Counted from the first letter of the stretch, positions 53,221-62,646 are shown. The stretch: 64,000 bases of DNA from Pinibacter aurantiacus (GCF_019130065.1 NZ_JAHSPG010000015.1:594294-658293); one strand, 5' to 3'. The notes: generated by a model not told the origin, from the sequence alone. Numbers and translations: made by a program.

Positions 53221-53250
53221 CAAAGATAAGGATTCAGCGATTCGCACCAA
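53221..53250 (-). promoter_or_regulatory. Promoter of the tRNA-Lys genes
   Basis: On the minus strand TTG (53250-53248), exactly 19 nt, TATCTTTG (53228-53221): a perfect match to the Bacteroidota promoter form. The transcript would begin about 58 nt before the tRNA. Confidence 0.82.
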
Positions 53251-53356
53251 ATTTTTCAAAAAAAATATTCAACTTTTTTTGAAAAAAGTTCTCTGCACTC
53301 AACTTCTAACAGTTTGATAAAGTTATAAATACAGCAAATCATTACCCCCTACTTCT

Positions 53357-53386
53357 TTGCGAAGCAGTAGTTTTCGTGTAGGTTTG
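53357..53386 (+). promoter_or_regulatory. Promoter of the SDR gene
   Basis: TTG (53357-53359), exactly 19 nt, TAGGTTTG (53379-53386). The start codon at 53414 leaves a leader of about 21 nt. Confidence 0.8.
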
Positions 53387-53413
53387 CCGCACCAAATTTT
53401 TATCCTTTAAGAC

Positions 53414-54223
53414 ATGTCATCTTTTTTTCAAAATAAAGTTGTAGCCATTACGGGAGGCAGTGAGGGAATAGGTAAAGCACTTATTGACCTGCTTATTCCT
53501 ATGGGCGCTAAAATTGCCACATGTGGCAGAACCTACGAGAAATTGTACAACCTGCAAATGGAGTATACTAATGTAATGCTTCACACTGTTGTGGCAGATG
53601 TAAGCAACGAGCAGGATTGTAAAAAATTCATCGATTCTACCATTAAGACTTTTGGGGGCATTGATATTCTGATCAATAATGCCGGAATGTCTATGCGTGC
53701 CCTTTTTAAGGACTCCAGTGTGGATGTTATTAAAAAACTGATGGACATTAATTTTTTCGGTACGGTTTATTGCACCAAGCATGCATTACCAAGTCTGATT
53801 GAAAGAAAAGGCACTATTGTTGGCGTCTCTTCCATTGCAGGTTATCGCGGACTACCGGGAAGAAGCGGTTACAGCGCTTCGAAATTTGCGCTGCAGGGCT
53901 GGCTGGAATCGTTGCGTACGGAATTGATGGAAGATGGAGTGAATGTAATGTGGGTTTGCCCGGGCTTTACAGCGTCTAATATTCGTTTCAGCGCATTGAA
54001 CAATAAAGGCGAAGCAACGGGAGAAAGCGTGATGGATGAAGGAAAGATCATGCCGGCAGAAGACTGCGCAAAGTATATCCTGAATGCCATTGAGAAAAAG
54101 AAGAGAACGATGGTGCTTACCTTCCAGGGCAAGCAAACCATTTTCCTGAATAAATTCTTTCCCTCACTTGCAGATAAACTGGTTCACAAATTTTATTATA
54201 AGCAAGGAAAACTTGTTAAATAG
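53414..54223 (+). CDS. Short-chain dehydrogenase/reductase
   Basis: A 269-residue classical SDR: TGGSEGIG (13-20) for the cofactor, NNAG (88-91), and the catalytic S140, Y153 and K157 (SGYSASK). C-terminal residues (NKFFPSLADKLVHKFYYKQGK) are basic and hydrophobic, as in SDRs that act on lipids, for example 3-ketosphinganine or dihydroceramide-like substrates; that is a guess. It is 78 nt upstream of the SAM adenosyltransferase gene and may be cotranscribed. Confidence 0.9.
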   Translation: MSSFFQNKVVAITGGSEGIGKALIDLLIPMGAKIATCGRTYEKLYNLQMEYTNVMLHTVVADVSNEQDCKKFIDSTIKTFGGIDILINNAGMSMRALFKDSSVDVIKKLMDINFFGTVYCTKHALPSLIERKGTIVGVSSIAGYRGLPGRSGYSASKFALQGWLESLRTELMEDGVNVMWVCPGFTASNIRFSALNNKGEATGESVMDEGKIMPAEDCAKYILNAIEKKKRTMVLTFQGKQTIFLNKFFPSLADKLVHKFYYKQGKLVK

Positions 54224-54301
54224 TTATTCTATTCAAAAGGAATTTGTTTATTAGCAACAGATTTTATTTCTAACTTAAATCGCAATAAGAAAATATATTG
54301 A

Positions 54302-55123
54302 ATGGCGTTAATTACCCTTACATCCGACATTGGTCAACAGGATTTCCTGGTGAGCGCGGTGAAGGGTCAATTGCTACAAATTAATCCTTCATTCAATATT
54401 GTTGACGTTACACACCAACTGTCGCCATTTAATTATCCGCAGTCGGCCTACGTCAGCAGGAATGCCATCAAAAATTTTCCGGAATTCACTTTTCATATTG
54501 TGATGGTAAACTTGTTTGAGCGCAAGCCGCAGCAATTGTTATTGGCGTTTCACAAAAACCAATACATACTCTGCGCAGACAACGGATTGCTCACAATGAT
54601 CCTCGAAGAAAAGCCTGAAATGGTGATCGGCCTGAAGCTTGATAGCAATTCCATCAAAAACACTTTGTATTGTGCACAGATCTTTGGCAAAACCATCAAC
54701 GATATTTCCGAAGGGAAAAGCTTGCTGAGCATTGGCGAGCCGGATGTTCCCATCATTGAAAAAAATCATTTGCGCGCACTGCTGGGTGAGAACTGGATGG
54801 AGGGACAAATTATTTTCATTGACAACTTCGAGAACGTTATTGTAAATATTACACGGGACGACTTTGAGCAGCAGCGTCGCGGCCGCAGTTTTAGAATTGT
54901 TTTCAAAAGAGATGAAGTGATCGATAAGATCAGCGAGTCTTATGCAGATGTTTCTGAGGGCGAAAAACTGGCGCTATTTAATTCTGCGGGTTATCTTGAG
55001 ATAGCCATCAACAAAGGTAATGCAGCGGGGCTTTTCGGCTTGCAAGGCTACCTTGAGCAAACACAAAACGCTTACTTACAAAACAGGCTGTTCTATCAAA
55101 CGGTGAAAGTGTTCTTCGAGTAG
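54302..55123 (+). CDS. SAM hydroxide adenosyltransferase (DUF62 / SAM hydrolase family)
   Basis: A 273-residue protein of the adenosyl-fluoride synthase/DUF62 family. The opening TLTSDIGQQDFLVSAVKG (with D9) and the domain boundary near residue 165 (GQIIFIDNFENVIVNITRDD) match the two-domain fold, and the end has SEGEKLALFNSAGYLEIAINKGNA. Members split SAM into adenosine and methionine using water; the halogenase form would carry a distinct loop that I do not see. Role in the cell is still unclear. Confidence 0.87.
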   Translation: MALITLTSDIGQQDFLVSAVKGQLLQINPSFNIVDVTHQLSPFNYPQSAYVSRNAIKNFPEFTFHIVMVNLFERKPQQLLLAFHKNQYILCADNGLLTMILEEKPEMVIGLKLDSNSIKNTLYCAQIFGKTINDISEGKSLLSIGEPDVPIIEKNHLRALLGENWMEGQIIFIDNFENVIVNITRDDFEQQRRGRSFRIVFKRDEVIDKISESYADVSEGEKLALFNSAGYLEIAINKGNAAGLFGLQGYLEQTQNAYLQNRLFYQTVKVFFE

Positions 55124-55126
55124 TGA

Positions 55127-55170
55127 GCACACTGATGACTCAGATTAGACTGATTTACACTGATTTTTAC
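55127..55170. repeat. Single arm of the CACGGAT/CACTGAT family
   Basis: GCACACTGATGACTCAGATT continues through TTACACTGATTTTTAC. It starts three bases after the SAM hydrolase stop codon and has no complementary partner nearby. Confidence 0.75.
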
Positions 55171-55241
55171 TGCCTAACATTGCTCAAACTTAGCTTCAAT
55201 TCATACTAAAAAGGGTCAATCGTCGTTTTTATACGAGCAAG

Positions 55242-55271
55242 TTGTTCTTTACAAAGGAACAAATATCTTTG
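55242..55271 (+). promoter_or_regulatory. Promoter of the lipoprotein gene
   Basis: TTG (55242-55244), exactly 19 nt, TATCTTTG (55264-55271). The start codon at 55294 leaves a leader of about 16 nt. Confidence 0.82.
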
Positions 55272-55293
55272 CTATTAAACCCCTTTAGTACCA

Positions 55294-56568
55294 ATGAAAC
55301 GTTTAGCCGGATACCCTTTATGGCTGTTATGTGCCATAACCATTAGCACTACGCTGTTTTCCTGTCAAAAAAGCGCTGATGATACTTTGCCCGAAGACAC
55401 GACCTCTGTTTCTTCCAAAGATCCAAAAGCTTTGTCTGCCGCCGTTACTGTATGGCATGGCAAGCGCACAACGGGCACTATGCCTATTCCCAGCAGTACA
55501 TCGGAAATAAGACTTGGCACTTCAAATGAGCCTTCAGTAACTGCAATCGCAGGCCGTCATGCATTTATTCACACGAGCATTGAATCAGGAGATGTTGCAG
55601 GGTATTATGTGCAAATCAATGGTGCAAGTGACTATTTCATTGTTGATTATACCAAGCCTATAAATGTGCAAACCAGTACGCAGCAAGGAAGTATTTCAAC
55701 TGCCTCTGTGCATCAGTTTGGTCATGCTGCGGAGCCGACCATCCAGCACAGATCGCCTATCAGCGTTATGGGTAGCGGCGACAATTTTAACGACAGTATT
55801 ATCGTTATCAATATTCCTGCAAATATTAAAACACCCGATACGGTTTGCGTTACTTATATGGCTTATGATTTCAACAATCGCGTGAGCAATTCTGTAACTA
55901 CCTGCATTTACATTGACCATCTCGGAAGCGATAATGATAGTAAATGGTTAGAAGGTACATGGAACTTGTCCAGAATTGAAAAGTCGCAGGGAAGCCAGTT
56001 ATTGAAATCTTATGATTTTGTTTACAATAAATGGGTGACCAAAGGCAATGATGAACTTTTGGACAATGATAACATAGCCAGCAAGGTTTATAAAAATGGT
56101 GATTCTGTTATTGTCTCTTCTGCCATCTGGAATAATTATTATGTTGTTACACCAACAGACACCTACCAGGTTGATATGGTTTACGCACCACGTGCGAATG
56201 ATGTGCTTTTAGGTACCGACTCAATTATTTTTAAGAAGAACTATGTAACGCTTAGCAGTAATGGCACCTACGTAAGTGAATACTCTACTACTACAAAAAA
56301 TATTTACTGGGACAATAAATTAACCTTTGAACAATTTTCAGATTATTTCCTGGACAATGGTGCATGGAGCTACGATTCAAAAACCAAAAAGGTAATTGTC
56401 GTTAACGAATATACAGACCACGGACACGGTGCGGGCCCACAGCTCGAACCATATTTGTCCGAAGCTCCGATAGAAAAAGTTTCCAATGACCAATGGAAGA
56501 TTTCTTACGATGAAGAAGGCAATGACGGGAAGATTTATACTTATAAATCCACTTACAAACGTCAATAA
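55294..56568 (+). CDS. Lipoprotein of unknown function with lipocalin-like C-terminal half
   Basis: A 424-residue lipoprotein (lipobox LFSC, C24). The first half (about 50-205) is beta-rich and may be an immunoglobulin-like domain; the second half begins LEGTWNLSRIEKSQGSQ and continues with alternating strands, as in the lipocalin-like domains of Bacteroidota lipoproteins. No catalytic motif. It has a good promoter and its own terminator, so it is monocistronic. Confidence 0.68.
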   Translation: MKRLAGYPLWLLCAITISTTLFSCQKSADDTLPEDTTSVSSKDPKALSAAVTVWHGKRTTGTMPIPSSTSEIRLGTSNEPSVTAIAGRHAFIHTSIESGDVAGYYVQINGASDYFIVDYTKPINVQTSTQQGSISTASVHQFGHAAEPTIQHRSPISVMGSGDNFNDSIIVINIPANIKTPDTVCVTYMAYDFNNRVSNSVTTCIYIDHLGSDNDSKWLEGTWNLSRIEKSQGSQLLKSYDFVYNKWVTKGNDELLDNDNIASKVYKNGDSVIVSSAIWNNYYVVTPTDTYQVDMVYAPRANDVLLGTDSIIFKKNYVTLSSNGTYVSEYSTTTKNIYWDNKLTFEQFSDYFLDNGAWSYDSKTKKVIVVNEYTDHGHGAGPQLEPYLSEAPIEKVSNDQWKISYDEEGNDGKIYTYKSTYKRQ

Positions 56569-56586
56569 CCAACTGCTAACATTATT

Positions 56587-56617
56587 AAAAACTCCGGCGA
56601 TTCCGGAGTTTTTTTTA
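56587..56617 (+). terminator. Terminator of the lipoprotein gene
   Basis: AACTCCGG (56590-56597) and CCGGAGTT (56603-56610) with a 5-nt loop and a long T run; 22 nt after the stop codon. Confidence 0.92.
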
Positions 56618-56730
56618 TACCCCTGATTTATTAAAAGTTACTGCCTGTAACATAATATTTTACTAAATAACCAACTGTTAGTGGCGGTTCCTTCTTAAAC
56701 TGGGCGGGCAGCGTTATTTTGTTTTATAAA

Positions 56731-57042
56731 ATGAAAGTTATGGCTGTCGAAAATAAATCTCCACACATCCTTAATACATCTTCCAACCTGTTAGGTTTCT
56801 GTTTGATAGTGCTAACTTCTATCCGGATCGCGAAGTTTGGTTCCGCAACTTTTATTGATGACTCCACCGGAATGGCGGCCATGCTTTTAATGGCGAGTTG
56901 TTTGCTTTCTTTTTTGTCCATGAGATCGCAAATTGAATCAAGAAGCAGAAAGCTGGAACTTCTTGCAGATTATGCTTTTCTCGTGGCGCTCGTTTGTATA
57001 AGCATTACGATTATTGTGGTGTCTTTTAATTTGATGAAATAA
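56731..57042 (+). CDS. Small three-helix membrane protein of unknown function
   Basis: A 103-residue protein starting MKVMAVENKSPHILN; an ATG three codons on (MAVENK) is equally possible. Three membrane helices: LLGFCLIVLTSIRIAKFG, AAMLLMASCLLSFLSM and ADYAFLVALVCISITIIVVS. The loop after helix two is strongly charged (RSQIESRSRKLE). I recognise no family. Confidence 0.65.
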   Translation: MKVMAVENKSPHILNTSSNLLGFCLIVLTSIRIAKFGSATFIDDSTGMAAMLLMASCLLSFLSMRSQIESRSRKLELLADYAFLVALVCISITIIVVSFNLMK

Positions 57043-57072
57043 AAATGACTGGTCCTAAAAAGACCAGCCATT
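57042..57072. terminator. Bidirectional terminator between convergent genes
   Basis: CTGGTC (57049-57054) and GACCAG (57062-57067) with a 7-nt A-rich loop; the minus strand reads through to a T run and serves the GH38 gene as well. Confidence 0.75.
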
Positions 57073-57099
57073 AACGCTTAGAAAAAATTCGATTCGTTA

Positions 57100-60000
57100 T
57101 TACGGAGCGATTAAATATTCTTCAACGCCCATTGCGGGTAAAGTAATAGTAGTGTTGGCATCTTTTGTAACGCCATTTCTTACATCTGTAATTTTACCAG
57201 GCTTGATGGAGCCCCATTTAAATCCGGTGTTTTGTGACGAATGACCGGGATTAAACAAACGTATCATGTATTGGCCTCTTGCCTGTGGCACTATAGCCGT
57301 AACAACAACAGCAGCATTGGTAAGCTGGAAAAGTCCCTTTGTTAGAACAACCTCCTTCTTCACCGGAAAACTGATCAGTGGTTGTGTAAAATCGGTTGCT
57401 GCCATTTCGAGTGCGGCGTCATTTGCTTCACCATGAGGCTGTAGTGCATAGTGAAAGCTGGCAACGCCTTCCTGATCTGCTTTGTAGTTGGTGTACCAGT
57501 AGTTGTTCATCGCATAGGAAAACCAAAGTGATGTTGGCGCGCCTGTCGTTTTCCATTTTTTAAGACTCTGAGAAACTTGCAGGCGTTCATCGTTCATAGC
57601 GCCCGGTTCTACCATTGGTGTTTCCAGCAGCATCCATTGTAAGCCGTTGGCAGCACCAGAGATGTCCATCCATCTGCGGCCGTACAGGTAGTCCATATTG
57701 GAGCCCGGAAGTTGATCATCGAGATATCTTAAGGTGCCATAACCTGCATCCAACGTTACTTTTCCGGAAGGAACATCAAACGGAAAACCAAAATGCACTC
57801 CTTCTTTTTGCCTTACTGCTTTTTTATCAACAATATTTTCAACAAGAACAGCATTGCTGTTGGCGTATAGTGTTAGACGTTTTTCCAACGAGTTTGCGCC
57901 AGGTGCCTGCGAACGAAGGGCGATGGTAGTTACTACCGGACCGCTTTCCAACACCTGCATTTGCACCGTTTGATTGCTAACTGCAGCGGCTGGATCATAA
58001 CCAGGTACATACCAATAACTGTTCAATCCCTGCGATTGGAAAGTGCCGGCATAGTTATGTCCGTCTTTTGCGCTTAGTTGCGTGATGCTGCCGTAGACAG
58101 GATCCCATGCAACGGTAACGTTCGCATTTGAAAGCATATTATTGCTCTGGGTAAACGAAGTACTGACAGTAACAGGTTCATCACTCACGGTATAAATTTC
58201 CGTTCCGAAAGCAGGAACATTGCTGGCAAGGAAAACATAGCTACCATCTGCAAGACGTTGTAAGGGCAACTTCCGGCCCAAGGCGTCTTTAACGGACTTG
58301 CCGGCTATATTGATCTTCACCGGCCCGCTTCTTGGCCATGACAATGTGTTGACTACAGCAATGCTGCGTGAATGCTCGTCTGTCAATGGTTGGAAAAGTT
58401 TTCCGGCAATGATGTTTATCTGACTGTCTGCATCCAGCATGTATTGTTTTTTAATGCGCCATTGTTCTGTAACAAATGGTATGTCAGGTTCCGTAGTACT
58501 GTTGTAAGCGCCCCACGTGTGTTCATGAAACATCAGGACATTGGTCCACGCGTTGTAGAATTGCTGCTCGTTGTATTCAACAGGAGCCAGCATTGCATAG
58601 GCATTGGTCAACTGCGATAAGCGAAGGCTGTTGACACGATTCTGCCCTTCTTCCTTTGCGGTAGAAAAAGCACCATCTTCCCAATACGGAGTAATGTCTC
58701 CTTTTACTACCGGCAATCCTTTACCGTATTTCTGCTCAAATTTTTCAAAGAGTTTATCAGTCGTATTCAATACTATTTTGGGTGAGCTATACTTTTCGTT
58801 CCATTGTTTTACAAACCGTGAAACAGACGTATCAATGGGTCCATTATCTGCCACAATATTGTATCTCCACTGTACAATATCGTAGGGATATTTTTTCTCA
58901 TCAAGCTCATTTAAATAATTCGCGATCTTTTGCGGACCATTTTCAAATACACCACCGGGAGGAGTGCCATGCCATGAGGAGTATCCTTTGCCACCGGCCC
59001 AGAACAAAACTTTTTCTTCACCTGAAGGAGATGTCCACCAAACTGGTTTATCACCCCAAGTGCGAACAAATTCGCCTACACGATCTCCGAGATAAGGATG
59101 TGTTTCACCCATGTAGTTGGGGCCACTGGAAAAATATTTTACACCGCCTTTGGCGAAGGCCGTTACTGTGGACCATGTAAAGCCAGGTATATCAGACATC
59201 ATGGCGCTGGGAATTCGCAGGCCATAAGTCTTGCGTAGTTGTGCTGCGAAGTCTGTATAGTGGAGCGCTTCTTCGGGCATTGTAATACCGGTTAGAATGT
59301 TAGCATACATTGCCGACAAACAGATATCTCCATTCTTTACTGCTTTTATCAATGCTTCTTTTTTCTCTGGCGTTGCCTGTTCTAAAAAATGTTCTACAGC
59401 CCAAAGAGATTCAACGTTCCATTTGAATTTTGCTTCTTCAGGATAATCTCTTGTAGCAGCAATCATGTCCAGTGCATCGTTGATGTTCTTGATGTGCCGC
59501 TTGAGCACTTCTGGTTGCAGGTGAGAATACCCGATGTCTGTATGAGCATGATGGATGAAATCCAGTTCGCGATAAGTAACAGGTTTAAGTGTAACAAATT
59601 TATCTGTCAGTATTTTTCCTGCATTGCTTACCACCATGCGAATGCTATCCTGATGATGTACCGGATCTACCGGTATGTCAAAGTGATTAACTCCATCTTC
59701 CACCGGGAACGAATATTCTTTTTTGCCACCAACAGTAACCTTGAAAGTTTGACGCTGACCAAAATGAAGCGCAGTAAGCGCTACAGGCTGTTGTCCGTTT
59801 TTAAGTATAAAAGGTTGTGGGGTGATATCAACTTTTTCCTGGAAGGAAAACTTAAACGTCATGAACCAGTCGTTGCTTTGCTGGGCTTGTCCGATGATCT
59901 TCAATTTTACTGGTTTACCGGGTTTAACACGACTTACAGGCAAACGAAGAAAGATAAGGCCGTGGGCGTCGTTGGCTCCGTCTCTTTTAGTTTGCTGAAA

Positions 60001-60414
60001 CACAATCCTGCTGCTGTCGGGAGCGGCAAACGACCACACCGGTGCCTGGTTGCCAGGTTTGGTAGTGAAGGTCAGTAGTTTTTTATCATCTACGTACAAA
60101 TCAAAATAACGATCGCCGGCGCTGGTGCCTGTGGAGTGGCCTGCCACCCAACTGAAGTAAACATAAGGCCCTTTGATTCGTGCAGGCGTGGCGGCTGTTT
60201 CCCACGCAATTACTTTATTGCCATCGGTGGCGCGGGTGAGCAATGCAGTTGTTGCATAGTCTGGAAAGGCAGAAAAATAGCGAATATTTTCGCCTTCAAT
60301 TTCATGGTCAAAGCCATTGATCCAGTCTACTTTTCCGAGGTAGGGGACCGTTTTCTGGGCGGTGCCAGTGAGTATGCAGCCAAGCAAAACTGCGATACAA
60401 TAAAAGCGTTTCAT
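57100..60414 (-). CDS. GH38-type alpha-mannosidase with long N-terminal extension
   Basis: An 1104-residue exported enzyme (signal peptide ending LTGTAQ). The family 38 barrel starts near residue 285: HAHTDIGYSH holds the zinc ligands H289/H291 and D293, and D408 in SDIPGFTW is the expected nucleophile. VLMFHEHTWGAYN lies at the barrel end and a long beta-sandwich region finishes the chain. The 280 residues before the barrel look like a carbohydrate-binding or galactose-binding-like domain (YVYFSWVAGHSTGTSAGDRY). It should hydrolyse alpha-mannosides in the periplasm or at the surface. It stands alone, with no SusCD pair nearby. Confidence 0.82.
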   Translation of the reverse strand: MKRFYCIAVLLGCILTGTAQKTVPYLGKVDWINGFDHEIEGENIRYFSAFPDYATTALLTRATDGNKVIAWETAATPARIKGPYVYFSWVAGHSTGTSAGDRYFDLYVDDKKLLTFTTKPGNQAPVWSFAAPDSSRIVFQQTKRDGANDAHGLIFLRLPVSRVKPGKPVKLKIIGQAQQSNDWFMTFKFSFQEKVDITPQPFILKNGQQPVALTALHFGQRQTFKVTVGGKKEYSFPVEDGVNHFDIPVDPVHHQDSIRMVVSNAGKILTDKFVTLKPVTYRELDFIHHAHTDIGYSHLQPEVLKRHIKNINDALDMIAATRDYPEEAKFKWNVESLWAVEHFLEQATPEKKEALIKAVKNGDICLSAMYANILTGITMPEEALHYTDFAAQLRKTYGLRIPSAMMSDIPGFTWSTVTAFAKGGVKYFSSGPNYMGETHPYLGDRVGEFVRTWGDKPVWWTSPSGEEKVLFWAGGKGYSSWHGTPPGGVFENGPQKIANYLNELDEKKYPYDIVQWRYNIVADNGPIDTSVSRFVKQWNEKYSSPKIVLNTTDKLFEKFEQKYGKGLPVVKGDITPYWEDGAFSTAKEEGQNRVNSLRLSQLTNAYAMLAPVEYNEQQFYNAWTNVLMFHEHTWGAYNSTTEPDIPFVTEQWRIKKQYMLDADSQINIIAGKLFQPLTDEHSRSIAVVNTLSWPRSGPVKINIAGKSVKDALGRKLPLQRLADGSYVFLASNVPAFGTEIYTVSDEPVTVSTSFTQSNNMLSNANVTVAWDPVYGSITQLSAKDGHNYAGTFQSQGLNSYWYVPGYDPAAAVSNQTVQMQVLESGPVVTTIALRSQAPGANSLEKRLTLYANSNAVLVENIVDKKAVRQKEGVHFGFPFDVPSGKVTLDAGYGTLRYLDDQLPGSNMDYLYGRRWMDISGAANGLQWMLLETPMVEPGAMNDERLQVSQSLKKWKTTGAPTSLWFSYAMNNYWYTNYKADQEGVASFHYALQPHGEANDAALEMAATDFTQPLISFPVKKEVVLTKGLFQLTNAAVVVTAIVPQARGQYMIRLFNPGHSSQNTGFKWGSIKPGKITDVRNGVTKDANTTITLPAMGVEEYLIAP

Positions 60415-60550
60415 ATAGTAAATAGTTGTGTTGGTAAAGGAACTTGAATGTAAGAAATTAAAAGTCCTGTTTATTACTATTTTAATGCTAGATGTTAGCT
60501 TAGCGTTTCCGGGAAAGAATTAAAATTGATCGCCAGCGGTACAGTGTGGA

Positions 60551-60586
60551 TTGAATTAAGAATTAAGAATTAGGAATTAAGAATAC
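60551..60586. repeat. GAATTAAG-unit arm
   Basis: Four units of GAATTAAG/GAATTAGG in one direction and no complementary partner. It is in the 349-nt gap upstream of the GH38 gene, which holds only repeats. Confidence 0.75.
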
Positions 60587-60638
60587 GTTGTGTGCTGCAT
60601 CGGGATTACAGATAAACACTCGTTTGTTTCACAAAAAA

Positions 60639-60680
60639 GATCCGTGCAAATCCGTCTGATCCGTGTCATCCGTGTGCAAT
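60639..60680. repeat. Arm of the CACGGAT family
   Basis: GATCCGTGCAAATCCGTCTG and following units. In the 46867 element the same order occurs in the right arm. Confidence 0.75.
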
Positions 60681-60705
60681 AAAAAACAATCAGTCTGTCA
60701 GACGA

Positions 60706-60717
60706 GGGCGAATGCGA
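60706..60717. repeat. Half copy of the GGGCGAAT palindrome
   Basis: GGGCGAATGCGA, as at 50482; a small GTCTG/CAGAC hairpin is just upstream (60693-60703). Confidence 0.4.
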
Positions 60718-60729
60718 GCTTCCTGTATG

Positions 60730-60767
60730 GCATTTCAAATATTCAAATCCTCAAATTCCCAAATTAA
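60730..60767. repeat. Degenerate AATTTGAA-family arm
   Basis: The 38 nt align with the 24001-24037 arm with several substitutions. The TAA stop of pntB (60764-60766) lies at its end. Confidence 0.7.
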
Positions 60768-62209
60768 AGTTGCTTTATCTCTGCAATCAAATCCTGCAAT
60801 GCTTTCTTTGCATCGCCAAAAAGCATTGACGTTTTGGGTTGAAAGAACAATTCATTTTCGATACCTGCATAGCCAGGCTTCATGCTACGCTTGTTGACGA
60901 TAACATTTTTTGCCTTCTCTACTTCCAAAATTGGCATTCCGTAGATTGGGGACGAAGGATCTGTTTTGGCAGCAGGATTCACAACGTCGTTTGCGCCAAG
61001 GATCAGTACTACATCAGTGGTACCGAACTCATCGTTTGCCTGTTCCATTTCTTTCAATTTATCATAAGGCACATCAGCTTCTGCAAGCAATACGTTCATG
61101 TGACCGGGCATGCGTCCGGCAACCGGATGAATAGCATAATCAACTTCCACTCCCCTGTTTTCCAATATTTTTTCAAGCTCGTGGCAAACGTGCTGCGCCT
61201 GCGCCACTGCTAAGCCATAGCCGGGAACGATCATCACCTTATGTGCGTAGGTTAGCAGAACTGCCGCGTCGCTTAGAGAAATTTCTTTGTAATTGCCTTG
61301 TGACTTTACCCCTGATGCCCCCCCATTTGATGCGCCTCCAAATGAACCGATCAATACATTTTTCAAAGAACGGTTCATGGCTTTACACATGAGTATAGTG
61401 AGCAATGTACCGGCTGCGCCCACCAGTATACCGCCGGTCAACATGGCTTTGTTGTTGTACAAAAAGCCACCGCAAGCCGCGGCAACACCGGTGAAAGAGT
61501 TCAACAGGGAAATAACAACGGGCATGTCTGCCCCACCAATGGGCAACACGAACATTACTCCATATAAAATAGCCAGCGCAAAAATGAGATAGAACCTCGG
61601 CGCTGCAATTGGGTCAAACCACAACCAAACACCTAACGCAAGTATAATCGCAAGCAATGTAAGATTGGCAATATGTTGGCCAGGAAAAGAAAAGTCTTTG
61701 ATCTTTCCATTCAATTTACCCCATGCGATAATGCTTCCGGCAAAAGAAATACTCCCTATTATCAAACCCAAAATGATAACGGGCATGGTGGAAAGGTCTA
61801 TTGAAAACGAAAACTCGGTGTCATTCTGCTCAGCATAACTAAGAACCTTCAAGGCAGGCTTTACAAGATGATCATATTCTACAATTGATATTAATGCTGC
61901 ACACGCCCCGCCCATTCCGTTGAAAAGGCTTACCATTTCCGGCATTGCGGTCATCTTAACTTTCTTCGCGGCCAATGTTCCTATAATGCCACCTATCAAC
62001 AATCCGCCAAAAATCCAGGCATGGTTATGTAAACGATTCCCTTCTTCATCCCTGTACAAAAAAATGGTGGCCAGTATTGCTATTGTCATTCCAAGCGCTG
62101 CAATGCGATTGCCGGTTCTTGCTTTTGCAGGATTCGACAGCATTTTCAGTCCCAGTATAAAACTGATCGAGCCAACGAGATAACAGATTGTGAGGATGCT
62201 TATTTCCAT
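60764..62209 (-). CDS. pntB: NAD(P) transhydrogenase beta subunit
   Basis: A 481-residue protein with about nine membrane helices (residues 1-270) and a C-terminal NADP(H)-binding domain (VMIVPGYGLAVAQAQHVCHE, AIHPVAGRMPGHMNVLLAEA, LILGANDVVNPAAKTDPSSP). With the two other subunits it moves a hydride from NADH to NADP while protons cross the membrane. Order pntAA-pntAB-pntB leftward, the split three-gene form known from Rhodospirillum. The start at 62209 follows the pntAB stop by 91 nt, a gap that holds repeats. The stop codon lies inside a degenerate repeat. Confidence 0.96.
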   Translation of the reverse strand: MEISILTICYLVGSISFILGLKMLSNPAKARTGNRIAALGMTIAILATIFLYRDEEGNRLHNHAWIFGGLLIGGIIGTLAAKKVKMTAMPEMVSLFNGMGGACAALISIVEYDHLVKPALKVLSYAEQNDTEFSFSIDLSTMPVIILGLIIGSISFAGSIIAWGKLNGKIKDFSFPGQHIANLTLLAIILALGVWLWFDPIAAPRFYLIFALAILYGVMFVLPIGGADMPVVISLLNSFTGVAAACGGFLYNNKAMLTGGILVGAAGTLLTILMCKAMNRSLKNVLIGSFGGASNGGASGVKSQGNYKEISLSDAAVLLTYAHKVMIVPGYGLAVAQAQHVCHELEKILENRGVEVDYAIHPVAGRMPGHMNVLLAEADVPYDKLKEMEQANDEFGTTDVVLILGANDVVNPAAKTDPSSPIYGMPILEVEKAKNVIVNKRSMKPGYAGIENELFFQPKTSMLFGDAKKALQDLIAEIKQL

Positions 62210-62215
62210 GCTTTG

Positions 62216-62303
62216 GGAGTTGAGAATTGAGAATTGAGAGTTGAGAGTTCGCGGCTATGAGTTTGGAGAAACTTACTCATAACTCATCGCTCATAACCCA
62301 TCA
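62216..62303. repeat. Mosaic repeat in the pntAB-pntB gap
   Basis: A GAGAGTT-type arm (62216-62250) is followed by a TATGAGTT half (62254 onward) whose complement CTCATAACTCATCGCTCATA runs to 62304. The last unit supplies the TGA stop of pntAB (62301-62303). Confidence 0.8.
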
Positions 62304-62609
62304 CTTTTTCTTTTTGAACATTTCCAACATTCTATCGGTCACTACGAAACCTCCGACTACATTCAACGTACCGAGAACAACCGCGAGAAATCCGAGTGCG
62401 AGAGCAAGATAATTGCTTGTGTCTGCCTTGCCCATTACGATGATGGCTCCAATGATCACCACACCATGTATGGCGTTGGCACCACTCATTAATGGGGTGT
62501 GCAATACAGCAGGCACGCGTCCTATCACTTCAATTCCTAAAAAGATCATCAACACCACTATGTAGATGTATTGTTCGTGTAGCGAAAACCATTCGAGAAT
62601 GTTTTGCAT
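62301..62609 (-). CDS. pntAB: NAD(P) transhydrogenase alpha-2 subunit
   Basis: A 102-residue protein with three to four membrane helices (YIVVLMIFLGIEVIGRVPAV, HTPLMSGANAIHGVVIIGAI, LALALGFLAVVLGTLNVVGG). It is the C-terminal membrane part of the alpha subunit when encoded as a separate gene. I chose ATG 62609 over 62666, which would add 19 residues. It is in the middle of the operon. Confidence 0.93.
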   Translation of the reverse strand: MQNILEWFSLHEQYIYIVVLMIFLGIEVIGRVPAVLHTPLMSGANAIHGVVIIGAIIVMGKADTSNYLALALGFLAVVLGTLNVVGGFVVTDRMLEMFKKKK

Positions 62610-62646
62610 GCTGTTGAATTTGATGTTTATAAAATCTGTTTTGCGT

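Noticed and set aside
59389..60078. A 229-codon ORF on the plus strand
   Set aside because: It lies entirely antisense to the GH38 gene, whose motifs establish the reading frame, and has no recognisable domain.
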